NCBI RefSeq assembly: GCF_949987535.1
Contig: NC_080070.1
Span: 13,893,770-13,957,769, forward strand
Length of the DNA stretch: 64,000 nt
DNA from: Balaenoptera acutorostrata
Lineage: Eukaryota > Chordata > Mammalia > Artiodactyla > Balaenopteridae
Direction: 5' to 3'
Below the pieces are notes generated by a model that ran no database searches, was not told the origin of the DNA, and saw only the letters and a list, made by a program, of their open reading frames with translations. The stretch's first letter is position 1. Each line of letters starts with the position of its first letter. The translations under genes were made by a program, and so were the position numbers. Positions 34,405-45,184 of this stretch are shown piece by piece.

Positions 34405-34620
34405 GCAAGTAATGTCAACATTTTTGGAGCACTTAGCAGATGCCAGGCATTGCGCTTTGTAAACCTTACGTAACCCCCGTATGATAAGAATCCCCGTTTT
34501 ACAGATGAAGAAACTGAGGCTTAGATCTTGTACCCAAGATCACACAGCTCTAAATGTCTTAGACTGAGGTTTAAATCCAAGCTGCCTGACTCAAAAGCCT
34601 GTACCTTTTATGACACGACA
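34405..34620 (-). repeat. MIR SINE fossil
   Basis: 'gatgccaggcattgcgcttt', 'tacagatgaagaaactgagg' and 'cccaagatcacacagctcta' are reverse MIR wording. Confidence 0.85.
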
Positions 34621-34654
34621 GAGTAGCACAGATCTGCTAAGTCTGAGGATTATT

Positions 34655-34800
34655 GTAACAATAACTACCATTTGTCCAGTGTTTTAGCATTTGCCAAGCA
34701 CTATGCTTAACTCTTTCTATAAGCCGTATCACTTAATTCTTAAAACAACCCTATGAAGTAAGTGTTACTTTTTCCATTTTATATGTGAACTGCAGTTTAG
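34655..34800 (-). repeat. MIR SINE fossil
   Basis: 'taacaataactaccatttgt', 'ccaagcactatgcttaactc' and 'ttaaaacaaccctatgaagt' are the reverse MIR 3' portion. Confidence 0.8.
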
Positions 34801-34802
34801 AG

Positions 34803-34988
34803 CTGTGGTTCTCAGCTCCAACTGTGCATTAGAATCACCGGCAGGAGGTTAGAGGAACCCTGTGCCTGGTCCCACTCCAGGCCAATTCAATCCGAGTTGG
34901 GACAGGGAGCGAGAAATGACTGAATCACTGTATTTTTGAGAAGCTCCTTATGGCTCTATTGTGTAGCCAAGTTTAAGAATCATTGGTT
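34803..34988. mobile_element. MER5-type hAT MITE
   Basis: It opens 'gtggttctcagctccaactg' and 'tgcattagaatcaccggcag' and closes 'gccaagtttaagaatcattg'. These are inverted ends of the MER5 (hAT-Charlie) family. Confidence 0.8.
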
Positions 34989-34992
34989 TAAA

Positions 34993-35180
34993 GCAGTATT
35001 CCTCAAACTCTGGTGTTCAGCAGTATCATCTGGAGAGCTTGTCAGACACAGCTGGCCACACCCCAGAGTGTCTTATTCAGTAGGGCTCCAAGGGGCCCAG
35101 GAATTTGCATTCATAATGCTTCCCAGGTGTTGCTGGTGCTGCTGGTGTGGGACCACACTTGGAGAACTATTAGTTTAAAG
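34993..35180 (+). mobile_element. MER5-related hAT MITE
   Basis: 'agtattcctcaaactctggt', 'gtcttattcagtagggctcc', 'aggaatttgcattcataatg' and 'ggaccacacttggagaacta' show a typical Charlie-type MITE. It lies directly beside another MER5-type copy. Confidence 0.82.
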
Positions 35181-35195
35181 TCACTTGGCCAAGGT

Positions 35196-35210
35196 CCCCC
35201 CCCCCCCCCC
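35196..35210. repeat. C15 homopolymer
   Basis: A run of 15 cytosines between 'ccaaggt' and 'gttggcaaac'. Length may be unreliable in sequencing. Confidence 0.9.
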
Positions 35211-35640
35211 GTTGGCAAACTATTGTGGCTCTACATCTCTAGTGAAATTCCCTAGCCGCCCTGGAGCCTTTTCAAATCTTTAGAACTTGACAGCAGTAAA
35301 ATAAGATATCCCATGTAGGGAGAAAGATTTAGCTAATATGAGAAAGTTTATGAAAATACTGAATGTTGTTAAAAAAAAAATTGAATAAATGGAGAGGGAT
35401 CCCATATACCTGAATGGGAAGATTATGTATTATTGAGATGTTAATTGTTTACATTTATTTATATAATTTATTTTATAATTTCTATCAAAATTTCGATATA
35501 CATTTCTTGTGTTTGATAAAAGGATTTAAAATTTCAAAATCCATTTGGAAGCAAAAATAGAGAACACAAAAGAAATTCTGAAAAGGAAGAATAATGTGGG
35601 GACTTATAACAGATGTTGAAACATATAATTTAAATTGTTT

Positions 35641-35990
35641 CTGGATTTCGCTGGTGGTGCAGTGGATAGAATCTGCCTACCAATGCAGGGGACACAGGTT
35701 TAGATCCCTTGTCCAGGAAGATCCCACATGCCACGGAGCAACTAAGCCCGTGCGCCACAACTACTGAGCCTGTGCTCTAGAGCCCGTAAGTCACAACTAC
35801 TGAGCCCACAAGCCACAACTACTGAAGCCCGCGTGCCTAGAGCCTGTGCTCCACAACAAGAGAAGCCACCGCAATGAGAAGCCCGCGCACCTCAACGAAG
35901 AGTAGCCCCCGCTCACCACAACTAGAGAAAGCCTGCAGGCAGCAATGAAGACCCAACACAGCCAAAATTTTTAATAATTAATTAATTAAA
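35641..35990 (+). mobile_element. CHR-family SINE, long form
   Basis: It starts 'tggatttcgctggtggtgca' and has the full body with 'ccacaactactgaagcccgc', ending in an A/T-rich (ATTA)n tail. No clean target-site duplication was found. Confidence 0.88.
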
Positions 35991-36019
35991 TAAAAATCCT
36001 ATGCTTTAAAAGAAAAGAA

Positions 36020-36740
36020 AAGAAAAAGAATCTATCAATGTGTATATTGAGCCATTAATAACACTCATATCCTTTGACCCAAAATGGTGTTGATTTTTAA
36101 ACACTATTCTCCAACAAAAGATATCCTAGCTCTTTGGAGAAATAGTGGATTCCAGGGCTGGGACAGGTAAGATACAAATTATGCCAGAAAGTAAGGAAGT
36201 GCCCCTCCAAAAAAAGGATGGGGGACCTGCTGAAAGGGCATGGAATCCAACCTGAAAGAGTTCCCAATGGCCAAGGCTGGAACAATTTGAGCAACAAAAC
36301 AAATAAGAATAGTACTGAGTTAAAACCCAGAGATTAAAGTAAATATCCTTGAGTTCATACTGATACAAATTGGGGAGAAGAGACAACTCTTCCTTATAGA
36401 AGAATTCTAATTTAAAAATGTAAGGAATGAGGGAAAGAGGAAATCACCATCGGAACACCGCATAATCATTGCTGCAGGCAAGATCCACTGATGGGATGCT
36501 AAAATTAGTGGGTAAAAGTTTTAGGAGAAACCGGATATTTGTATGCTTTCAAATTATCTCCCCTAGATAACTCTTACTGACAAAGAGAAAAGTAGTAACT
36601 TTAAGGTAGAGAAACCTAGCAGACACCACCTTAAGCAGGTAATCCAGGTTAACATCAATAATAAGACACACCGACATCCTGTACTCCTGATAGGATACAC
36701 TGAGAGGGCCATACCACCCCTGTGAAGCTCTTCCCAATAA
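36020..36740 (+). repeat. Ancient interspersed repeat, possibly old L1 3' part
   Basis: Wording such as 'gtagagaaacctagcagaca' and 'ccaggttaacatcaataata' is familiar from old mammalian repeats. The 120-codon frame starting at 36722 beyond it has no recognisable domain. Confidence 0.35.
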
Positions 36741-37250
36741 GTAGAACTGGGACTTCTGTCAGGTACCCTGGCAAGATACAGACGGGCTTGGAGTTGCAGG
36801 GCTATGACAGCACGAGACTGACACACATGGCACCTCGCCTTGGCCCATGCAGGTTTCCCCAGGGGAAGGCTTTGGTCCTGGAAGCAGCAGTGACGGCAGA
36901 AGGCAGAGCAGGGGGACATGGGTTAGGCAGCTGGGGGACACAAGTGAGCCTGGAGTTAGCAATTAGAGAAAGAAGAGTGCAAAAGGTAAAATCAAGCTCA
37001 GAGTGTGAAAGCATAAGGACCAGAGAGTTCAAGAAAGAAGCAAAAGGCAACCAGGCCAAGAAGGATCAGAGGGCAAGAATCTAGCCCAGAGGTCATAGGC
37101 TGGTAGCCTGCAGCCCATATTTGGCCCATGAATATGATTTGTCTGGCCCACATGATATTTTTGGAACTGTGAAGTAGATATCAATGTTTTTTAATTAAGA
37201 GATTTTTACATAAAACCCAGATATCAGCTTCTCTTTAAAAAAGAAGTCAG

Positions 37251-37649
37251 GGGCTTCCCTGGTGGCGCAGTGGTTGAGAGTCTGCCTGCCAATGCAGGGG
37301 ACGCGGGTTCGAGCCCTGGTCTGGGAAGATCCCACATGCTGCAGAGCGGCTGGGCCCATGAGCCACAATTACTGAGCCTGCGCGTCTGGAGCCTGTGCTC
37401 CGCAACAAGAGAGGCCGCGACAGTGAGAGGCCCGCGCACCGCGATGAAGAGTGGACCCTGCTTGCCACAACTAGAGAAAGCCCTTGCACAGAAATGAAGA
37501 CCCAACACAGCCATAAATAAATAAATAAAAATTAAAAAAAAAAAAAAAAAAGCTCTCAGTGACCCTACAGGAAACAATATGTACTCCAATCACAGAATCA
37601 GAGTTGTTGTAAAAGCTGTTTCAGAAAGACATGTTTAAAAAAAAAAAAA
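37251..37649 (+). mobile_element. CHR-family SINE with a 3' transduced segment
   Basis: The SINE body is 37251-37533, with an A box tggcgcagtgg at 37263-37273 and a B box ggttcgagccc at 37306-37316. A first A tract ends at 37551. Then come about 85 bp unlike any SINE (37552-37636, 'gctctcagtgaccctacagg' to 'agacatgttt') and a second A tract. Only after the second tract does the target copy aaaaaagaagtcag recur (37650-37663; left copy 37237-37250). The whole unit therefore seems to have been inserted as one piece. Confidence 0.85.
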
Positions 37650-37663
37650 AAAAAAGAAGTCAG

Positions 37664-38790
37664 AAGTCATGGGAACACTGGGTCTCTGTGGCCGACCCCC
37701 CAGGACAGAGAAGCCGGAAGCACAGCCTCCGTTTATCACTGGGCTGTTTCCCTGCCTGCTTCTCTGGTTTCGTCACCTGCCTGGCTTTCCTGTAGGCTTT
37801 TCAGTCTTTAGTTTCAGGATCTCGCTGAAGCAGTGAAGTCCACGTGACGACGACCCAGGCAGGGAGTGACTGTAGGATAAGTCACTGTCTGTCCCTGGCC
37901 TGGGTTTGAATCAGCCCCCTTGGTGTTGAAGGAGCGTCGCTGGTGGGGGTGCTCTCTGAGAGCCCCCGGTGCAGCCAGAGCACCTAAGTTCCAGGGGCAG
38001 TCCTAACAATCCCTGCCGTCAGCAACCGAGACAGGAAAGCACATTCTACTGAGGAAGAGACTCGCAGGCTTAATGGTTTCTGCTCTATCACACTCAATTC
38101 TTCTCTAAGCAGTGAGACACCTGGTTCTCTGTCTGTTTCCTGGGATCTTGTGACAGCCAAGTAAAAACTAGAATAGGATCCAGTAGGCTTTGCATGGATG
38201 AGACAGACATATTTGTTTGAGGTTTGAGGGCAGAGGTGGAAGGAAGAAGAGATGATGCATTTCAGGAGGGACCACTGTTTTGGAACAAAAGTTTTCTGGC
38301 TGTCTTCCCTGTGTGAGTGTGCATTTTACCTACTCTGATAGCAAATACGGGTAGGAATTGCTGGCTGCCGAGCATGAACTTGAACTCCGATGGGGAATGA
38401 CTTCTGAGCCCTTTGGTCAGTGGTGGTACTGACCCAGAATGAAGCCAGATGGGTGACCAGCCCGACCAGGGCACCTGGTCTGGCAGGTGGCATAGAGAAG
38501 GCAAGGGCTCCGTCACTCTGCTTCTCCAGCCACAACTTGACAGTCAGCGGGGCAGAGCGCAGGGAGAGCCGGGGCCTTGAGCAGAGTATAAACCCCTCAC
38601 ACGGAGGCAGAAGCCAGCAGCAATGACCCCCCGGAGAGATAGGAGGAGGCACCAGCCGTCTGAGTGGGGAGGGGAGCCCTCAGGCCGACGAGGGGCTCTG
38701 CCGCTGTGAAGGCGGGGGCCCTCAGGGCTCTCGCTTGCTCTGCTTATTCTGTTCACGGGGAGTTATTCGTGGTGGAGAGGCTAGGTGGAG
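37664..38790. other. GC-rich unique intergenic segment
   Basis: Compared with its surroundings, this 1.1-kb stretch is GC-rich and free of recognised repeats. Several frames stay open for 70-108 codons on both strands, as expected when stop codons are rare. No splice-bounded exon or family motif was recognised. A regulatory element is possible but unproven. Confidence 0.4.
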
Positions 38791-39135
38791 CTGAAAAAGA
38801 AAGGTGAGGTGGCAAAGCCACTACCACGTGAAAATCAAAAGTGGATAGAACATGCTCTGGTTTAAGTAAAGGGACAGTAAAGATGAGCTCGTATAAATTA
38901 GATTTTTACACAACCTTTTAGAAATACATCTAGGATGTAAAAATTGGGGTTTGTCTATTCTGTTTTTCTTTGGACCTCTTCCCTTCGTTTAGCCTTTGCT
39001 CTTAGCTCTTGGTGGGAGACCAGTGGGAGTAAAAACACCACTTTCTTTCCCAGTCGCACAAGACTTGCACTTGTCAATCAGTGTGACTCCAAGAAGGAAT
39101 GACACTCAGGAGATGGACTCAGCCCTCCTGCGCAG
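38790..39135. other. Intergenic DNA, nothing recognised
   Basis: Mixed unique-looking sequence without gene or repeat signals that I can name. Confidence 0.4.
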
Positions 39136-39137
39136 AA

Positions 39138-39262
39138 TTGTCACCTGAGGCATCTCTGAGTCAGCTGGCTGGGCTGCAGCCCAGGCATCTGCATTTCCAA
39201 CAAGTGCTTCCAGGTGATTAATATGCACTTTAAAGCATGAGAATCACTGTTTCAGGAATTCT
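39138..39262 (+). mobile_element. MER5-type hAT fragment
   Basis: 'catctgcatttccaacaagt', 'gcttccaggtgattaatatg' and 'gcatgagaatcactgtttca' are the 3' half of a Charlie-type MITE. Confidence 0.75.
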
Positions 39263-40588
39263 GGTGGAACCAAAATTGAAAGAGATAAACACTGGTTCCA
39301 AGATGCTTCGTTAGTGAGCCACAAGATGTAGGCCTCCAGGTGATCTTGTGCTTGGAAATGTACCAAAGATGACTTGAGTCAACTTTGAATTGTGGGGTCC
39401 TCATCACCAATCTCCTTCAGGCTCTGATTTTATAATTCTCTCCAACAAGCTCATATGTCTGTCTGATTTTATTCTTAGTGAGGCCTTGGTGTTAATAATT
39501 GCTTATCATTCTGGTATGATCTTGTCTCTGCAGGGGCATGTTCAAGGATGCACAGGTAGTAAGGATACCCGAATCCCTGGGTGCTAAATTCCAGCCATGT
39601 GGTCTGCTCCAAACCATCTGTGCAGGCTGTACAGTTCATCATGGAAAGGAAGGCATGATGAGAATTATCTTTCTTGTGAAAAATAAACAATTGATCTTTC
39701 CTCCACCTTCATTAGTCTTTTGAAGTCTCCCCATTGCATTTCACAACCAGCCTTAATAGCAGGGAAGATGAAAGTGAAGAAAAGCTCAGTGATCTCATTT
39801 GGAGATCACAGTCTGTCTTTAGCACACAGGTTGGCCCTCTGGGATTCTGTTTGCCACGTCGCCAAGCCACTCACCAGAGCCAGCTCCCCAGGGAGGGCAT
39901 GGCGACAGGGTGATGTATGGAAAATAGGAATAAAAGAAAATTAGTCCAGATCATCCTCTCCACTAAGATCACTCCAAAACATGGTCGATTGTCAAATGTT
40001 CTGCAAAAAACAAGTATTACTTCTATGATACAAAAAAAAAAAAAAAAAGGTCATTCTTTAGGAAGAACATGGCCATGAATTCAAAGCAGAGCATCTCAGT
40101 GGATTCATCTATTTTCTAGTTAAAAATGAAGCACCTGAGAAAGCATCAACAAAATAACTCAAAATGGTAACGTGGGTTATGTTTTCCTAATTGTTATTAT
40201 TCTGCAGGAGCCCCAGTCAGTTTAAAACTTGTGCAAGTCCCATGTGTCCTGCTTTCCTTTCCACCTTCCACCACAGACCCTCAGACTCAGGAGTTCTCCA
40301 CTGCCCTGCTGCCTTGATCCATAGGAACTGACCGGTCCTGCGGAAACTTTGCCCTCAGCATTACTGCAGTGCCTGCTCCCACATTTCCTGAACCGGTGAC
40401 CTACAGGGTGAGTGACCCTCAACTTACTGGTTCAGGTACAATGCCGAATCTGTTTCTGAAATGCTACAGTCTCCGAAAAAGAGGCTTCTTATACTTTTTA
40501 TTAACTTGCTCAGACAAACTTGTGCTCTCCATTCTGCTCTTAGGTTGCACCAACTAGCAGGCCCAGCTGAAGCAGACAACATTTACAG
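39262..40588. other. Intergenic DNA, nothing firmly recognised
   Basis: Includes an A18-type tract near 40031-40048. Short frames up to 74 codons have no recognisable domain. Confidence 0.4.
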
Positions 40589-40589
40589 A

Positions 40590-40742
40590 ATTAGAGCCTT
40601 TTTACTCAAAATGTGATATGTGGACCCCCGAGAGCTTGCTAGAAATGCAGAATTGCAGGCTCAGCCCAGACCTTTTGGATCAGGATCTGTTTGCTAACAA
40701 AATCCCCAGGGGGTTTGCAGGCACTGACTGACTTAGATTTGT
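40590..40742 (+). mobile_element. MER5/Charlie-type fragment, diverged
   Basis: 'aaatgtgatatgtggacccc', 'agaaatgcagaattgcaggc' and 'aaaatccccagggggtttgc' fit a Charlie-type MITE. Confidence 0.6.
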
Positions 40743-40829
40743 ATTATTAACCTTCAGAGTCCTTAGAGATCGTAGGTATACCAGGGACCCAAATGCAGCC
40801 TTTCTGCCTTTACTCGTGCAATTCATTAT

Positions 40830-41168
40830 TCTCTGTGCCCCGAAATACCTTCCATAACAGTTCATCAATTTGGCAAACTCCTTCAAGGCCCAGCCCAAAG
40901 ATCACATCCCCATTGGAACCTTCCTTATAACCTGAGTCAAAACTAATCATTCTCTCTTTGGTGCTCCCTTGATACCCTTGTTACTTTACATCTACATCCA
41001 GTACATACCAGTATTACAGAGTCTTCATACCATATTATAATTATATGCTCACATACCTGTGTCCCCCACAAGAATTTGAGTTACTCAAGGGCAAAGAGCA
41101 TGCCTTAGTCATCTATGTTCCTCAGCACCCAGCCCAGGACTTGGGACAGAGGCTCAGTAAATGAAAAC
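40830..41168 (+). repeat. L2 LINE 3' end
   Basis: Forward L2 wording: 'caaactccttcaaggcccag', 'ggaaccttccttataacctg', 'gggcaaagagcatgccttag' and 'ggacagaggctcagtaaatg'. Confidence 0.8.
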
Positions 41169-42040
41169 GACTTTTTGATCTTTCCTTTTTGTTTTAGAGT
41201 CATGTCATAGTAAATCTTATGTTGCCTGAAGATTTTCACATTGTAACCTTCTAGCCTTTAAAAACTATCCTTATTTCTTTAATTTGCTAATTTACAGTAA
41301 TGATTCAAAAACATTTGCATTGGCCTAGAAACAATCTCTGAGCCTATGTTTCGTCGGGATAACTATTTCTGCCCCCTTTCCCTCGCCCACTGCCTTCTCC
41401 CACAACATAACATATCCATTGCTGACGAAAAGCCAGCTTATAGAGCAGATATTTTTAGGGGGCGGTGGTAGATGGTATGATAAAAGGAAGTAATGTATCT
41501 ATTCATTTATATTAAGCCTGTCTTGATGCTGCTAGTATTTTCCTACAGGTATCTAACTGATATTACTGAATTGGTTGTGAGTGAAAGACAAAAAAACAGT
41601 AAAGAGAAGAAAGTAGAGTAGAAGATAAGTAGTGATCCCAGAGTCACAATAATTAATAGCTGTGTTCTTAAGACAAACACACCAGCAAACATGCAGGTAA
41701 TTATGGGGCACTTACAGAGTTAGCATAACCCCTCAGGTTAACAGTGAACTCTTGAGAGACTCTATGTAGTCATGTACCAGCCTGCATGAGATAACACACA
41801 GCCAGAGATGTTCATTGGTAACATACAAGAGGCAGTTATCACCGCTCCTGCTGGTCAGCAATACACAGCAATAAGCAGCTCATGGTCCCTAAGACTCATT
41901 CAAACAGCCCACAGATTGGTCTCAGCCATTGTTCACATTTATTCTGAATGTATGTTTCTGACAGTGGCAATTAAGAGATACTACTTAGGTAAGCTTTTGC
42001 TTTCTAAAGTGGCCCTTGCAATATTAATCAAGAGGTTAAA
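41168..42040. other. Intergenic DNA, nothing recognised
   Basis: AT-rich sequence with no gene or repeat that I can name. Confidence 0.4.
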
Positions 42041-42520
42041 TATGAATATCCTTTGACTCAGGAATCCCATATGACTGTAGCATAGGAATACAGATATTCA
42101 ACACAAATGCACAAAAAAGTCCATGCAGTTTTTGTAGAAAAATAGGAAAAAAATTTCCATGTTCATCAATAGTAAAGTTATTAAATAAGTTGTACTATAC
42201 ATCCATACCCTGGATATTAAACAACTAGTTTTTAAAAAGAGATATATGTATATGTTCTGAAAAAATCAGTGATAAAACATTTAAAAAAATCAAGTAGCAG
42301 AACATTCTATTAAAGTATTATAGTATGAAGCTACTTAAAAATTATGTGTAAGAACACATATACAGACATGTACATACACATGTATTTATATATGCATAGC
42401 ATATGTTTGTAAGCCTACCCACCAAACTGTTTACTGTGATTATATCTGAGGAAAAGGATTAAAAAAAGAATAAGAAACCACTTTCTTATTCGTATTACAG
42501 CATATACATTTTTGCATTGT
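42040..42520 (+). repeat. Old LINE-1-type fragment
   Basis: 'cctttgactcaggaatccca', 'catgttcatcaatagtaaag' and 'cataccctggatattaaaca' resemble the region before the 3' end of old L1s. Confidence 0.5.
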
Positions 42521-42524
42521 TTGG

Positions 42525-43640
42525 ATTTTTTTAAACTTTTGGTTCTGGCAAAATTTCAGATTTACACTAAGTTGCAAAAATAGTGCAAAGAATTACTTTA
42601 TAACCTCCACCCAGATTCCCCAGATGTTAACATATCGGATTTGTTTTATATCTCTCTCCCTCTCCCTTCCCCTCTTTCCTTCTCTCTCTCTCTCTCCTTC
42701 TTTTTCTCTCTTTCTGTGTGTGTGTTTGTGTGTAAATTTTTAAAACTGAGAGTAAGTTGCAGATATGATTACCCTTGGACCTCTAAATACTTGAGCATGT
42801 ATTTACTAAAGCAAAGCATTCTGTTACATAACCGCAGTATAATTACCAAAATCAGGATAATCAAGAAATTAACATAGATAAAAAGCTATTAGCTAATCTA
42901 CAAACCGTATTTCAACTATTATCCCAATAATGACTTTTATAGGAAAAGAAAATCTCAGATAATGAATTGCATTCAGCCGTTGTGTTTCTTTAGTCTCCTT
43001 TGATCAGAGACAGTGCCTCAGTCTTTCCTTGTTTTTCATGACCTTGATATTTCTGATGAATACAGTCCAAGTATTTTGAAGAATGTGACTCACTTTGGGT
43101 TTGTCTGATGTTTCCTCATGATTCTGGTTAGGTTATCATTATGGGTGGCAGTATCATAGGTGTAATGTGTTCTTCTGCATGCTCTGTATCAGGAGGCACA
43201 CTATGGGCCATTACAGGTGATGTTAAACTTTGATGAACCCTTGGTGAAGGTGATGTCTGCCAGGTTTCTCCCCTGTTAATTTAGTAGTTTTTCCTTTGTA
43301 ATAGTGATTTTCTACTTCCATCATTCCTTCTACATTAATTAGTTAGAATATTACTATCAAGGAAAACTTTCCCTTTCCGTCATTTATTCATTTGTTCGTT
43401 CTTTCTTTCATACATTCATATCAGTTTGAACTCATGGATTCTTTACTATCATTATTCATTTTGATGCTCAAATTGTCCCAGATTTGGCCAGTGGGAGCCC
43501 CTTTTAGCTGACTCCTATGTTCTTTTCACATATTCCCTCTTTCTTTGGGCACCGCCTTACTTTCTGACACAAAAATGTTGCACACTCATCTGTCACTTTT
43601 CCAGCCCCAGCTTTGGAACTGGACATTTCTCCAACGAAGA
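42525..43640. repeat. Ancient L1-class repeat with a CT/TG microsatellite
   Basis: The wording 'aagttgcagatatgattacc', 'ataaccgcagtataattacc', 'gtttgtctgatgtttcctca' and 'ggtgatgtctgccaggtttc' follows a long old repeat that I associate with L1M-class elements. A (CT)n then (TG)n run lies at about 42650-42732. Orientation was not determined. Confidence 0.5.
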
Positions 43641-43959
43641 TGTGGTTGCTTTTAAGGAAGAATGGCACTTAGAAACCAAGATGTGGGTGCTAAGTGTGCT
43701 CATTGCTACTGGGTGTCATTGTTTTTAGGCCCTGTCAGCAGACAGAGCTGGTAAACTTATACATGTATGCATTTATATCCTCCCAATACACACATATCTG
43801 TATCTATTTCTATATTTAACTGTCTAAATATGTTCCTCAAATACCATAAGTTCATACCCATACCTTCAATTCCAATCCAATACCACTGGCTCACTCTAGC
43901 TTTCCGTCACTACACCCCTCTTTCTTTGAGTACATCATTACTGTCTGACACAAGGCAAT

Positions 43960-44625
43960 TAGACAATGAACCTTAAAAAATGTGGAGTTAATTTGACCCT
44001 CATTTTACTTATTGGAATTTAGCCTAAAGGTATAATGAAGTATGTTTGCAAAAATTAACAAAAGCGATGACCCTCACATCACTGTTTATAATGACAATAA
44101 CTTAGAAACTACCTAACTGTCCAACAATGGTAATTTAGTGAATAAAATTTATCAGCATAACAGAATACAGAAAGGCGGTAGAGTATAGTGGTTAAGAACA
44201 GATTCTAAATCCAAGCAGACTAAGTTTGAATCCCAGCTCTACCAATTATTACATGTGTAACATCTGGTAAGTTATTTCTTTTCTATGTGCTTCAATTTCC
44301 TGTGTGTAACATGAAGATAATAATACTACCTTCTTCATAAGCCAGCCATGAAGATTAAATTTAATATATATAAAGCACTTGGAACTGTGCCTGGCATATA
44401 GTAAGTACAATGTAAGTGTTAGCTGTTATTATTAATATTGTTATCCCATTATTAAAATGATGTAGAAAAATTTATGATATTGGAAATATACCCAAAAGTT
44501 AACAGTGTTTACTCCTGGGTGATGCCATTGTAAATGACTTTTATAACCTTCTTGCTTCTTTGAGTTTTCTAACTTTTCCACAATAAACACCATGACTTGT
44601 TTAAAATTTTAAATAAATAAATAAA
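43960..44625 (+). repeat. Old L1-type 3' end interrupted by a MIR
   Basis: The left part ('acatcactgtttataatgac') and right part ('gatattggaaatatacccaa', 'ccacaataaacaccatgact') belong together. A forward MIR occupies about 44172-44455 ('agagtatagtggttaagaac', 'ggaactgtgcctggcatata'). Confidence 0.65.
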
Positions 44626-44831
44626 TGCTACTGGGGCAATTGGGGAAAAAAAAAAAGTGGATTTTTTTCCTTCCCAAGAGCACAGATGCAAGAATTTAAT
44701 AATCAATGTTGTCTGGCTATAGGTTCAGTGGCACTAACCTGGTCACTACTAGATTATAATATCTTTATCTATATAGCAATTGCCTTGTTAAATATACATT
44801 TCAGAGGCTTGTTTAAAACTATAACACTTGT

Positions 44832-45180
44832 GGGACTTCCCTGGTGGCACAGTGGTTAAGAATCTGCCTGCCAATGCATAGGACACGGGTTCGAGCCCTG
44901 GTCTGGGAAGATCCCACATGCCACGGAACAACTAAGCCCATGCGCCACAACTACTGAGCCTGTGCTCTAGAGCCCGTGAGGCACAACTACTGAGCCCCTG
45001 CGCCACAACTACTGAAGCCTGCGGCACCTAGAGCCCGTGCTCCACAACAAGAGAAGCCACTGCAATGAGAAGCCTGTGCACCGCAACGAAGAGTAGCCCC
45101 CGCTCGCTGCAACTAGAGAAAGCCCACACGCAGCAACGAAGACCCAATGCAGCCAAAAAATAAATACAATTTTTTTTAAA
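44832..45180 (+). mobile_element. CHR-family SINE, long form
   Basis: It starts 'gggacttccctggtggcaca', has the full long-form body ('gagtagcccccgctcgctgc') and ends in a short A/T tail. No clean duplication was identified. Confidence 0.9.
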
Positions 45181-45184
45181 ATCA

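Noticed and set aside
36722..37084. 120-codon + frame
   Set aside because: No recognisable domain, no splice-bounded exon structure and composition like its surroundings; best treated as chance.
37263..37316. A/B-box tRNA-like sequences, considered as tRNA genes
   Set aside because: They belong to the SINE heads. No complete cloverleaf or anticodon arm was found.
37224..37589. 121-codon minus-strand frame
   Set aside because: It lies entirely in a CHR SINE. The same peptide pattern recurs at every SINE copy (for example 55293-55676 and 33330-33605), so it reflects the repeat and not a gene.
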